Source: Dokdonella_A sp046347015 (GTDB taxonomy: Bacteria > Pseudomonadota > Gammaproteobacteria > Xanthomonadales > Rhodanobacteraceae). Taken from it: a stretch of DNA of 64,000 nucleotides. The notes under the pieces were generated by a model. That model was not told the origin of the DNA. It did no database searches and was given only the letters and a program-made list of their open reading frames with translations. The position numbers were made by a program, and so were the translations under genes. Shown here one piece after another: positions 33,557 through 44,544 of this stretch (positions are counted from its first letter, which is position 1; each line of letters opens with the position of its first letter). The stretch covers positions 1 to 64,000 of the forward strand of contig JAXMHA010000014.1 in assembly GCA_046347015.1 (NCBI GenBank), in the 5' to 3' direction.

Positions 33557-33949
33557 ATGTTCGAACAGATCAATTCCCAGTCGCTGGCTCTCGGCAAGAG
33601 CTATGCGGATACTTTCGTCAAGGCGCAGAGCCTCACTCTGGAAAGCTTCGAGCGGATCACGGGCGTGCAGTTGAAGGCCCTCGAGAACCGCGTCAATGCC
33701 GCGGTCGAGTTCTGGACCGAAGCGTCGGAAATCCGTGATTTCGACGGTGCACGTGCGATGTGGCCGAAGGGCGTGCAGCTTGCCAAGGAAAACGCCGAGA
33801 AGATTTACGCGACCGGCCAGGAAGTCTTCGGGATCGCGCTGAAGACCGGCGACGCCCTCGGCGCGCTGGTGAAGGGTTCGTACGAGACGACCAACAACAC
33901 AATTGCGAAGCAGGCCAACGCGGTCAAGAAGGCTGCCGGTTCGCGCTGA
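33557..33949 (+). CDS. phasin family protein
   Basis: A 130-residue, mostly helical protein of the phasin family, which coats polyhydroxyalkanoate granules. The start MFEQINSQSLALGKSYADTFVKAQ and the segment LTLESFERITGVQLKALENRVNAAVEFW are typical, as is the lysine/alanine-rich C-terminus IAKQANAVKKAAGSR. An AGGAG site precedes the ATG by nine bases. It has its own promoter, a palindromic operator and a strong terminator, so it is a monocistronic, regulated gene. PHA synthase genes are not in the window. Confidence 0.85.
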   Translation: MFEQINSQSLALGKSYADTFVKAQSLTLESFERITGVQLKALENRVNAAVEFWTEASEIRDFDGARAMWPKGVQLAKENAEKIYATGQEVFGIALKTGDALGALVKGSYETTNNTIAKQANAVKKAAGSR

Positions 33950-34000
33950 GCATCGCTTGCGTTCGGCTGCATCTCTCCCCCTTGCAGCCGGACTTCTTGA

Positions 34001-34030
34001 GGCCGGGCCTTGTGCCCGGCCTTTTCTTTT
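34001..34030 (+). terminator. Rho-independent terminator of the phasin gene
   Basis: GGCCGGGC and GCCCGGCC form a perfect 8-bp stem with a five-base loop, followed by TTTTCTTTT. It lies about 50 bp after the phasin stop. Confidence 0.93.
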
Positions 34031-34211
34031 CCGACCCTTCCTCGCGCCGCTTGATGGAAAGAGACGGCGCAGGGTTGGGGGCGGCCTCCTGGATCTGAGG
34101 CACTTGCTGTCTGCGGCGGGCCGGAGGTTCGATTCCACCTGAAGCCGGATTCAGCGAACGCGATCGCCCCCGCCAGGCCATCCGGTCGGCTGCAGATCGG
34201 CGATTGCCGGA

Positions 34212-35249
34212 TCAACCCTCGCGGAAGATGTAGCGCGCGGCCCCGATCTGGATGACGTCCTCGTCCCGCAACAGGCGATCCGCGACCAGCTCGGCATTGA
34301 CCAGCGTGCCGCGACGACTGCCCAGGTCGACGAGTTGGTAGGTGCGGCCGTCGGATTTGATCTCGGCATGCCGCGCATCGACGCCAGGTCCTCCGACGAA
34401 TACTTCGACTTCACTGCCGGCGCCGAGCGTTATCGCCCGGGGCGGCAACGGGATGGCCGCTCGCCCGGCTTCCGGGTTCTGCGGCACCAGGCGTGCGGTC
34501 CGCAGAATCATCGTGGCGCCTCCGCCTTTCACGGCTGCAGCCGCACCACCAATGGAAGATCCGAAAGGTCCCGCAGTCCCCTTCACGGGCGCCGCGGTCG
34601 CCGGTGTCGCGGCAGGAACCTTCGGCGGCTCCGGCAAATCGAGTACCGGCAGGATTCGTGTCGCGGCCGGCTCGACCGGCGCAGCAGCGATCCGGGCTGC
34701 CCTGCCTGCATCCTGCCGTTGCGGGCCTTCGGCCTTCGAATCCGGGAGTCGCAGCGTGTTCGCTTGTGCCTCTGCGGCCACGACGGCACTACCGCCGAGC
34801 AATTCCTCGAACTGGCGCATGAGCTGTCCCGCTCGCTCATGCGCCGCGCGCACGTCGCGCCGGGACTCGTCGAGATCCGCCAAACGCCGGTCGCGCTCGT
34901 CCACGGCAAACTCGCCGATGCGGTGCCGCAGCTCGATTTCCTGTTGCTCGAGTTCCTTGGCCTCGTGATCGGCATCGACCCTTGCCGCTGCCTTTCGCAG
35001 CGAGTCGTAAGCGGCGGACGCAGATCGGCGAAGGGGTGCTCCCTTCGCGTCAAGCGCCTCCAGCCGACGTGCATAGTCCGCATCGACCTTGTCGAGAACG
35101 GCCTCGGAGTACTCGTTTCTCATTCCCTGCAGCGACGCACGGCGCTCGCGAAGCAACGCCGCCTCATGCTCGATTTCCCGCAGGGCATCCAGCATGCTCG
35201 TGTCGACCGACGCGATCTCGACGCCGGGCTGATCCCGTTCCGCAACCAT
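34212..35249 (-). CDS. coiled-coil protein with C-terminal FHA domain
   Basis: A 345-residue cytoplasmic protein. Residues about 15-165 are charged, heptad-rich coiled coil with many E, R, A and D residues. An Ala/Pro-rich linker follows (about 185-250). The C-terminal 80 residues are a forkhead-associated domain with ITLGAGSEVEV, ARHAEIKS and DLGSRRGTLVNAE, which bind phosphothreonine in the family. The ATG at 35249 has a GGGGGTGG ribosome site. No kinase or secretion-system gene adjoins it. It diverges from the atp operon. Confidence 0.83.
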   Translation of the reverse strand: MVAERDQPGVEIASVDTSMLDALREIEHEAALLRERRASLQGMRNEYSEAVLDKVDADYARRLEALDAKGAPLRRSASAAYDSLRKAAARVDADHEAKELEQQEIELRHRIGEFAVDERDRRLADLDESRRDVRAAHERAGQLMRQFEELLGGSAVVAAEAQANTLRLPDSKAEGPQRQDAGRAARIAAAPVEPAATRILPVLDLPEPPKVPAATPATAAPVKGTAGPFGSSIGGAAAAVKGGGATMILRTARLVPQNPEAGRAAIPLPPRAITLGAGSEVEVFVGGPGVDARHAEIKSDGRTYQLVDLGSRRGTLVNAELVADRLLRDEDVIQIGAARYIFREG

Positions 35250-35406
35250 GACCCACCCCCTTTCCCGGGCAACCGGCTGCGACCGCCAAGGTTGCCCTCG
35301 TTCACCTGACAGCGAGGGCATTATGCCGGTCAGTCGGCACGCGAGACAGCACATCCGTCACGGAATCGAGCGCGCAGGCGACCCTGGCAACCCGCCCCAC
35401 TCTACG

Positions 35407-35436
35407 TTGCAGCGCGAAATGGACGACTGATATACT
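35407..35436 (+). promoter_or_regulatory. atp operon promoter
   Basis: TTGCAG (35407-35412) and TATACT (35431-35436) are separated by 18 bp, about 75 bp before the atpI start. It is the best sigma-70-like match in the 260-bp divergent region shared with the FHA gene. Confidence 0.65.
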
Positions 35437-35510
35437 TTCAAGGCTCGACAGGCGGGTTTTCGCGGCGTGCCGCGGCACGGCCGGTCGCCTCCCGAAATGG
35501 GGTCATCCGC

Positions 35511-35939
35511 GTGCGCAATTCTCTCGCCGCCGGCCGGCAGCTCGCTGCCCGAGTCGTGCTCACGCAGGTCGGCGCGACCGCCTTGGTGGCGGGGGCTTTC
35601 GCATGGCGTGGATGGAGTGATGCGCTGGGCGTGATGGCGGGCGGAACTGCCGCGGTGGTCGGAACGATCCTGCTGGCGTGGCGCCTTTTCGCGGGTCCAC
35701 CCGTCGCCGCCAGCCTGGTGCTGATGCGATTGTTTGTCGGCAACGTTTTGCGCTGGTGCGCAATCGGCACCGTGTTGTACCTGGCGATGGTCAAGGCCGC
35801 ATTGCCACCATTGCCGGTACTCGCGGGATTGATGGCGGCGTTGCTGCCGCAGATGGCGGGACTGTCCGAGCGCCGGGATGCGCGTCATCCCCCGATCCTG
35901 GCCGGTGAACACATTCGTACGTCGGAACAGCGGCGTTGA
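35511..35939 (+). CDS. atpI: ATP synthase protein I
   Basis: A 142-residue membrane protein of the AtpI/UncI family with four hydrophobic helices (for example ALGVMAGGTAAVVGTILLAW and NVLRWCAIGTVLYLAMV). It helps assemble the c-ring and is the usual first gene of proteobacterial atp operons. The GTG start is preceded by a GGGG stretch. atpB follows after 24 bp. Confidence 0.85.
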   Translation: MRNSLAAGRQLAARVVLTQVGATALVAGAFAWRGWSDALGVMAGGTAAVVGTILLAWRLFAGPPVAASLVLMRLFVGNVLRWCAIGTVLYLAMVKAALPPLPVLAGLMAALLPQMAGLSERRDARHPPILAGEHIRTSEQRR

Positions 35940-35963
35940 TTCAGGAATCAGGTACCGCACCAG

Positions 35964-36803
35964 ATGGCCACCGAAGCCACCCCCAGCGCCAGTGACTACA
36001 TCTTGCACCACCTGACCTATCTGCAGCTCGATCTGCACACGGGAAGGATCGTCGAGAATTCGCCCGGCTTCTGGGTCCTGAACCTCGACTCGGTGTTCTT
36101 TTCGCTGCTGCTCGCGGCGCTGTTCGTCTGGATGTTCGGCTCGGTCGCACGCAAGGCGGAAAGCGGCGTTCCGGGGAAGTGGCAAAACTTCGTGGAGATG
36201 TGCCTCAACTTCGTCGACAGCCAGGTCAAGGATGCCTATCACCACGGGGCGAAGTTCGTTGCCCCGATGGCCCTGTTGGTCGGGTTCTGGATCTTCTTCA
36301 TGAACTTCATGGACCTGTTGCCGATCGACCTGCTGCCGAAGATTGCCGGCGGCATGGATGTCGGCCACCTGCGGGTGGTGCCGTCGGCCGACCCGAACGT
36401 CGCGCTCGGCATGTCGATCGCGGTGTTCTTCATTGCAATGACCTACAGCTTCATCGCGAAGGGGTTCAAGGGCGTCGGCGCGGAATTCATGTTCCATCCG
36501 TTCGGCAAGTGGCTGTTGCCCGTCAATTTCCTGTTGAAGGTCGTCGAGGAGCTGGCCAAGCCGGTGAGCCTCGGGCTGCGGCTGTTCGGCAACATGTACG
36601 CGGGCGAGATCATCTTCATCCTGCTCGCCTGCTTCACGCTCAATTACTCGTTGACCAGCATCGGTTCCAACCTCGGCTTCCTCGTGCAGGTGGTGCTCGG
36701 AGTGGCGTGGACGATCTTCCACGTCCTGATCATCACGTTGCAGGCATACATCTTCATGGTGCTGACCGTCGTCTACATGTCGATGGCAGCCGATTCCCAC
36801 TGA
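35964..36803 (+). CDS. atpB: ATP synthase subunit a
   Basis: A 279-residue Fo subunit forming the proton half-channels. The conserved EELAKPVSLGLRLFGNMYAGEII segment (about residues 192-214) contains the essential arginine that faces the c-ring carboxylate. Five to six membrane helices are evident and the start ATEATPSASDYILHHLT is typical of gammaproteobacteria. It sits in the canonical order between atpI and atpE. Confidence 0.97.
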   Translation: MATEATPSASDYILHHLTYLQLDLHTGRIVENSPGFWVLNLDSVFFSLLLAALFVWMFGSVARKAESGVPGKWQNFVEMCLNFVDSQVKDAYHHGAKFVAPMALLVGFWIFFMNFMDLLPIDLLPKIAGGMDVGHLRVVPSADPNVALGMSIAVFFIAMTYSFIAKGFKGVGAEFMFHPFGKWLLPVNFLLKVVEELAKPVSLGLRLFGNMYAGEIIFILLACFTLNYSLTSIGSNLGFLVQVVLGVAWTIFHVLIITLQAYIFMVLTVVYMSMAADSH

Positions 36804-36842
36804 TCCGACTTCCATCCCACCGCAACACACCCGGAGATTTGC

Positions 36843-37136
36843 ATGGACATCAGCGCACTCGCTTCCGTTGAGGCCCTCACCGCGATCGCGGCTGGCCTCA
36901 TGCTCGGCCTCGGCGGCATCGGCGCCGCCATCGGCATGGGCCTCATGGGCGGCAAGTTCCTCGAAGGCGCTTCGCGCCAGCCGGAACTGGTGCCGATGCT
37001 GCAGGGCAAGATGTTCCTGCTGGTCGGCCTGATCGACGCGATTCCGATCATCGGCGTGGGCATCGCGCTGTACCTGATTTTCGTCGATCCGTTCTCCGGC
37101 AAGATGCTTGCGCACATGGCAGGCGCGGCCAAGTAA
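36843..37136 (+). CDS. atpE: ATP synthase subunit c
   Basis: A 97-residue hairpin of two transmembrane helices forming the rotating c-ring. The first helix is glycine-rich (LMLGLGGIGAAIGMGLMGGKF), the polar loop is ASRQPEL, and the second helix carries the proton-binding acid D65 in GLIDAIPIIG. A GGAG site precedes the ATG. An Asp rather than Glu indicates a proton-coupled ring. Confidence 0.97.
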   Translation: MDISALASVEALTAIAAGLMLGLGGIGAAIGMGLMGGKFLEGASRQPELVPMLQGKMFLLVGLIDAIPIIGVGIALYLIFVDPFSGKMLAHMAGAAK

Positions 37137-37167
37137 TCCACTCGTTCCCGCGTCGAGGAAGCTTCCC

Positions 37168-37638
37168 GTGAGCATCAACGCAACGCTTCTCGCCCAGATC
37201 GTCGTCTTCGGCATCCTGATCTGGTTCACGATGAAGTTCCTGTGGCCGCCGATCGCCCAGGCCATGGACGAGCGCGCGCACCGCATCGCCGAGGGATTGA
37301 GCGCCGCCGAACGCGCCCGCAAGGAACTCGCCGATGCCGACACGCGCGCCGCCGAGGAAGTCCGACAAGCGCGCACCGAGGCCGCGGCGATCATCGAGCG
37401 CGCCAACCAGCAGGCGGCGCAGATCATCGAGAAGGCCAAGCAGGACGCGCAGACCGAAGCAGGTCGGCAAAAAGCGGCTGCACTCGCCGAGATCGACAGC
37501 ATGGCCGACCGCGCGCGCGAAGACCTGCGCCGCCAGGTCGCATCGCTCGCCGTCGCGGGCGCGTCGCGCATCCTGCACCGCGAAATCGACGCGGGCACGC
37601 ACAAGGCCCTGATCGACGAACTGGTCACCGAGATCTGA
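37168..37638 (+). CDS. atpF: ATP synthase subunit b
   Basis: A 156-residue stator subunit with one N-terminal membrane helix (INATLLAQIVVFGILIWFTMKF) and a long charged coiled coil rich in alanine, glutamate and arginine. The start is GTG at 37168 with GAGGAA upstream; the resulting N-terminus and length match E. coli subunit b. atpH follows after 25 bp. Confidence 0.96.
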   Translation: MSINATLLAQIVVFGILIWFTMKFLWPPIAQAMDERAHRIAEGLSAAERARKELADADTRAAEEVRQARTEAAAIIERANQQAAQIIEKAKQDAQTEAGRQKAAALAEIDSMADRAREDLRRQVASLAVAGASRILHREIDAGTHKALIDELVTEI

Positions 37639-37663
37639 TCCCGGACCAAGACCCGGAACCGAC

Positions 37664-38197
37664 ATGTCGCAGCCGCTGACCATCGCCCGTCCCTACGCCC
37701 GCGCCGCGTTCGAAGCCGCGACGATGGAACACGCCGCGGATGCGTGGGCGCGCAAGCTGGCATTCGCCGCGGAAGTCGCCGGCACCCCGGACGCGTCGTC
37801 CCTGTTCGGTGACCCGCGGGTGGGACCGGAGCAGCTCGCCGCGCTGTTCTGCCCGGATGGCGAACCGGCCGAATCGTCGTTCCGGCGATTCCTCGCGTTG
37901 CTGGCGGACAACCACCGGCTGCAGGCGTTGCCGGAGATCGCGGCCTTGTTCGAAGGCTACAAGCGCGACGCCGAACGTATCCTCGAAGTCGAGGTCACTG
38001 CCGCCGTGCCGCTGACCGGCGACGCCGTGGAAACCCTGAAGACCGCCCTGCAACGGCGCTTCGGCCGCACGATCGAACTGCGCCAGCGGCTCGATCCGGG
38101 CGTGATCGGCGGCGCCGTGGTCAACGCCGGCGACGAGGTGATCGACGGCACCGTGCGCGGCCGTCTTGCGAGGTTGCGAGTCGCGTTGACGCAATGA
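37664..38197 (+). CDS. atpH: ATP synthase subunit delta
   Basis: A 177-residue F1 subunit that joins the stator to the top of F1. It starts MSQPLTIARPYARAAFEAA and has the C-terminal family block LKTALQRRFGRTIELRQRLDPGVIGGAVVNAGDEVIDGTVRGRL. It is the last atp gene before the repeat-filled spacers begin. Confidence 0.96.
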   Translation: MSQPLTIARPYARAAFEAATMEHAADAWARKLAFAAEVAGTPDASSLFGDPRVGPEQLAALFCPDGEPAESSFRRFLALLADNHRLQALPEIAALFEGYKRDAERILEVEVTAAVPLTGDAVETLKTALQRRFGRTIELRQRLDPGVIGGAVVNAGDEVIDGTVRGRLARLRVALTQ

Positions 38198-38202
38198 CGA
38201 CA

Positions 38203-38281
38203 GGCAACTGGCAGCCGGAAATCGGCAGCCGGAAGGCAAGGAAACGCTGTACTCCGGTTACCGGCTTCCGGTTTCCGGTTC
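38203..38281. repeat. heptad-periodic palindromic element 1 (atpH-atpA)
   Basis: The left arm (38203-38237) reads in sevens as GGCAACT GGCAGCC GGAAATC and two more units. The right arm (38254-38281) has CCGGTTA CCGGCTT CCGGTTT and one more. The arms are largely complementary, so transcript or single strand could fold. It fills most of the 145-bp atpH-atpA spacer. Confidence 0.75.
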
Positions 38282-38342
38282 ACTGACAAAATGGCATCTC
38301 AGGCGTGTGTTGCGGACGAATCGCTCGTCCCGAGGAAAAAAA

Positions 38343-39890
<1,548 letters not shown>

Positions 39891-39894
39891 CGCT

Positions 39895-39971
39895 GGGAAC
39901 CGGTAGCCGGTAATCGGTAACCGGAGAGCAGAGTTCCGGCTACCGGCTACCGTTTCCCGACTCCCGAAACG
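39895..39971. repeat. heptad-periodic palindromic element 2 (atpA-atpG)
   Basis: Eleven consecutive 7-bp units in one unbroken phase. The left five are of the GGTAGCC type (39895-39929), one unit forms the centre, and the right five are of the CGGCTAC type (39937-39971), with the innermost right-arm units the most regular. It occupies 77 of the 97 bp between atpA and atpG. Confidence 0.8.
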
Positions 39972-39987
39972 AGAGAAGCGAATCCAC

Positions 39988-40851
39988 ATGGCAGGCGCAC
40001 GTGAAATCCGCACCAAGATCAAGAGCGTCGCGAACACCCGCAAGGTGACAAGCGCGCTGCAGATGGTGTCGGCGTCGAAGATCCGCAAGGCGCAGGAACT
40101 GATGCGCGCCTCGCGCCCGTACGCGCGCGCCATGCGCCAGGTGATCGGCCACCTTTCCCATGCGACTGCCGAGTACCGCCACCCGTTCGTCGTCGAGCAC
40201 GAATCGGTCAAGCGCGTCGGTTACATCATCGTGTCGACCGATCGCGGCCTTTGCGGAGGCCTCAACGCGAACCTGTTCCGGCGCCTGCTCGGCGAATTCC
40301 GCGACTGGTCGGCGAAGGGCGTCGGGATCGACGTGATCTGCATCGGCAGCAAGGCGACGGCGTTCTTCAAGCGCCTCGACGTGACGCTGGTCGGCAGCGT
40401 GACCCATCTCGGCGACAAGCCGCAGGTCACGCAGGTGATCGGCGTCATCAAGCTGATCCTCGACAAGTATCGTGAGGGCAGCGTCGACCGCTTGACGCTG
40501 GCGTACAACGATTTCATCAACACGATGACGCAGAAGGCGTCCTTCGACCAATTGCTGCCGCTGCCGTCGACCGCGGAAGTCCCGACCGCGGGCAACTGGG
40601 ACTATCTCTACGAGCCCGATCCCGAGACGGTGCTCGAACACGTGCTGACCCGTTACATCGAATCGCTGGTCTATCAGGCGGTTCTCGAGAACCTCGCCAG
40701 CGAACATGCGGCCCGCATGGTCGCGATGAAATCAGCCAGCGACAATGCGACCAAGGCCATCGATTCGCTGACCCTTGTCTACAACAAGGCGAGGCAGGCG
40801 GCGATCACCCAGGAAATTTCGGAAATCGTCGGCGGTGCGGCTGCGGTGTGA
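39988..40851 (+). CDS. atpG: ATP synthase subunit gamma
   Basis: A 287-residue central rotor shaft. It begins MAGAREIRTKIKSVANTRKVTSALQMVSASKI and has the STDRGLCGGLNANLFR motif (about residues 77-92). The C-terminal helix contains ASEHAARMVAMKSASDNATK and NKARQAAITQEISEIVGGA. Full length for the family. Confidence 0.97.
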   Translation: MAGAREIRTKIKSVANTRKVTSALQMVSASKIRKAQELMRASRPYARAMRQVIGHLSHATAEYRHPFVVEHESVKRVGYIIVSTDRGLCGGLNANLFRRLLGEFRDWSAKGVGIDVICIGSKATAFFKRLDVTLVGSVTHLGDKPQVTQVIGVIKLILDKYREGSVDRLTLAYNDFINTMTQKASFDQLLPLPSTAEVPTAGNWDYLYEPDPETVLEHVLTRYIESLVYQAVLENLASEHAARMVAMKSASDNATKAIDSLTLVYNKARQAAITQEISEIVGGAAAV

Positions 40852-40857
40852 CTGGGC

Positions 40858-40937
40858 GTGAGCGGACAAGCCGTAGGCGGTGAGCGAAATAAGCGCGCTC
40901 TTGATCTTTCCGCTGACCGCTGACCGCTCACAATCGG
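40858..40937. repeat. heptad-periodic palindromic element 3 (atpG-atpD)
   Basis: A related element with different unit sequence. The right arm (40910-40930) is CCGCTGA CCGCTGA CCGCTCA. The left arm (about 40861-40888) has AGCGGAC, AGGCGGT and GAGCGAA in the same 7-bp phase. It lies in the 147-bp atpG-atpD spacer. Confidence 0.7.
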
Positions 40938-40998
40938 GAAAGCGGCAGGAGCGCGACCGCTCCGACAGAACGAACTGGAGCTTTCAGAGGACAACGCA

Positions 40999-42441
<1,443 letters not shown>

Positions 42442-42485
42442 CAAGCCGGTGACAGGAAGCCGATCGCCCGCTTCGCGGGCCAATT

Positions 42486-42534
42486 GGCAGCCGGAAGGCG
42501 CTTCTCCGGTTTCCGGCTACCGGTTACCTTCTTC
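42486..42534. repeat. heptad-periodic palindromic element 4 (atpD-atpC)
   Basis: Seven 7-bp units in phase: GGCAGCC GGAAGGC on the left, a centre unit, then CGGTTTC CGGCTAC CGGTTAC and CTTCTTC. It is preceded at 42466-42480 by a small GCCCGC/GCGGGC hairpin without a T-run. Confidence 0.72.
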
Positions 42535-42551
42535 CGAACAGGACAGGACAC

Positions 42552-42977
42552 ATGGCATCCACCATCCGCTGCGACATCGTCAGTGCCGAGCACGAGATCT
42601 TCCGTGGTGAGGCACGCATGGTCATTGCCACGGGCGAGGAAGGCGAACTCGGCATCGCGCCGCGCCACGTGGCGCTGATCACGCGCCTGAAACCGGGGCA
42701 GGTGCGCATCCTCCTCGACAACGGTGAAGAGCAGTTCTACTACGTATCCGGCGGCATCCTCGAAGTGCAGCCGAACGTCGTGACGATCCTGGCCGATACC
42801 GCGGTACGCGCCCGCGACCTCGACGAGGCGGCTGCCCGGCGCGCGAAAGAAGAAGCCGAACGCGCCCTGGCCGACCGCGCAGATGCCATCGATATTGCGC
42901 GCGCGCAGGCGCAGTTGGCCGAAGCGATTGCGCAGCTGCAAGCGCTGGAACGCCTGCGGCGAAGCCTGCGACACTGA
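42552..42977 (+). CDS. atpC: ATP synthase subunit epsilon
   Basis: A 141-residue F1 subunit that inhibits hydrolysis and couples to the rotor. The N-terminal beta-sandwich includes IRCDIVSAEHEIFRGEARMVIATGEEGELGIAPRHV and YYVSGGILEVQPN. The C-terminal helical hairpin is rich in alanine, glutamate and arginine. It is the last gene of the atp operon proper; glmU follows after 87 bp, as in many proteobacteria. Confidence 0.96.
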   Translation: MASTIRCDIVSAEHEIFRGEARMVIATGEEGELGIAPRHVALITRLKPGQVRILLDNGEEQFYYVSGGILEVQPNVVTILADTAVRARDLDEAAARRAKEEAERALADRADAIDIARAQAQLAEAIAQLQALERLRRSLRH

Positions 42978-43064
42978 CGGGGCTCGACGCAGGCGCCGGC
43001 AAGTGCTCCCGCCCCGGCAACCGGCACTCGAGACCGTCGTCTGCAGCCCACTGGAGATCTCGTC

Positions 43065-44429
43065 ATGAACCTGCCGCTGCACGTCATCGTTCTTGCCGCA
43101 GGCGAGGGCAAGCGGATGCATTCGGCATTGCCGAAAGTCCTGATGCCGCTGGCGGGCCGACCGATGCTCGCGCATGTGCTCGATACGGCGCGATCGCTCC
43201 GGCCCGAACGCATCCACCTCGTCTTCGGCCACAAGGGCGACCAGGTCCGCACCGCACTCACCGATCTCGGGGACATGATCTGGGTGCGCCAGAACGAGCA
43301 GCGCGGCACGGGCCACGCCGTCCGGATCGCGATGGCCGGCGTTCCCGAGGATGCGCGTGTCCTGGTCCTGTACGGCGATGTCCCGCTGATCCGCGCCGAC
43401 ACCCTGGAAAAACTTCTCGCGGTCGAGTCGCCGTTGGTCGCGCTGATCACGCAACTCGAATCGCCCTTCGGCTACGGGCGCGTGATCCGCGATGGCATCG
43501 GCCGGGTGCGCGCGGTCGTCGAAGAGCGCGATGCGACGCCCGAGCAGCTGCAGATCAACTGGGTCAACAGCGGAACCCTGGCTGCCGATGCGCGCCGGTT
43601 GCGCGTCTGGGTGAACAACCTGTCGGACGACAACGCCCAGCACGAGTTCTACCTGACCGACATCTTCGACCAGGCTTCCGAGGAAGGCGAGCCCGCCGCG
43701 GCGAGCGCCTGCTCGAACCCGCAGGAGGTGTTCGGCGCGAACGACCCGTGGCAGCTTGCGGCCCTCGAGCGCCTCTACCAGCGCCTGCGCGCGACCGCGT
43801 TGGCGGCGGCAGGGGTCCGGTTCGCCGATCCGGTGCGGTTCGACCTCCGCGGCGACGTACACGCGGGTCGTGATGTGGAGATCGACGTCGACGTCGTGCT
43901 CGAGGGCCTGGTCGAACTCGGCGACGACGTGTCGATCGGCCCGTTCTGCCGTATCCGCAACTCGACGCTCGCCAGCGGCACCGTCGTGAACTCCCATTGC
44001 AACCTCGATGGCGTCGTCACCCATGGCCCCTGTTCGATCGGACCGTTCGCGCGGTTGCGGCCGGGTACCGAAATCTCCGCCGGCGCCCACGTCGGCAACT
44101 TCGTCGAGGTCAAGAAGACGCGCATCGGTGCCAATTCGAAGGCCAATCACTTGAGCTACCTCGGTGATGCCGAAATCGGCGCGGACGTCAACATCGGCGC
44201 CGGCACGATCACCTGCAACTTCGACGGCGCGAACAAGCACGTGACGACGATCGAGGATGGCGTCTTCGTCGGTTCCAACACGGCGCTGGTCGCACCGGTC
44301 AAGCTGGGGCGCGACGCCACGATCGGCGCCGGGTCGGTGATCAACCAGGAAGCCCCTGCCGGCGAGTTGACCGTGGCGCGTGCGCGTCAGGTGACGGTGA
44401 CCGGCTGGCGGCGTCCTCGCAAGAAGTAA
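43065..44429 (+). CDS. glmU: bifunctional GlmU uridylyltransferase/acetyltransferase
   Basis: A 454-residue enzyme making UDP-N-acetylglucosamine for peptidoglycan, LPS and the downstream exopolysaccharide. The N-terminal nucleotidyltransferase has LAAGEGKRMHSALPKVL and QRGTGHAV. The C-terminal left-handed beta-helix has hexapeptide repeats, KKTRIGANSKANHLSYLGDAEIG and GAGTITCNFDGANKH. A GGAG site precedes the ATG. A small hairpin follows 33 bp after the stop. Confidence 0.97.
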   Translation: MNLPLHVIVLAAGEGKRMHSALPKVLMPLAGRPMLAHVLDTARSLRPERIHLVFGHKGDQVRTALTDLGDMIWVRQNEQRGTGHAVRIAMAGVPEDARVLVLYGDVPLIRADTLEKLLAVESPLVALITQLESPFGYGRVIRDGIGRVRAVVEERDATPEQLQINWVNSGTLAADARRLRVWVNNLSDDNAQHEFYLTDIFDQASEEGEPAAASACSNPQEVFGANDPWQLAALERLYQRLRATALAAAGVRFADPVRFDLRGDVHAGRDVEIDVDVVLEGLVELGDDVSIGPFCRIRNSTLASGTVVNSHCNLDGVVTHGPCSIGPFARLRPGTEISAGAHVGNFVEVKKTRIGANSKANHLSYLGDAEIGADVNIGAGTITCNFDGANKHVTTIEDGVFVGSNTALVAPVKLGRDATIGAGSVINQEAPAGELTVARARQVTVTGWRRPRKK

Positions 44430-44462
44430 GGTTGGCCGCCGTCCGAGGGGAAAAATCTCCGT

Positions 44463-44480
44463 CGCCAGCGCTTGCTGGCG
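44463..44480 (+). terminator. weak hairpin after glmU
   Basis: CGCCAGC-GCTT-GCTGGCG forms a 7-bp stem with a four-base loop, followed only by TTCC. It may attenuate or end atp-glmU transcription but lacks a full T-run. Confidence 0.45.
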
Positions 44481-44544
44481 TTCCGCCACCAATGGCCGTG
44501 GCGCGCAACTTGCTAGAATCGACGATCCCTTCGCGGAGCGACTG

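Noticed and set aside
35358..37763. 801-codon minus-strand frame antisense to atpI-atpF
   Set aside because: Crosses several intergenic gaps of the atp operon and has low-complexity Arg/Asp/His composition.
44463..44480. Hairpin after glmU as a strong terminator
   Set aside because: Only TTCC follows the stem, so it is listed as weak.
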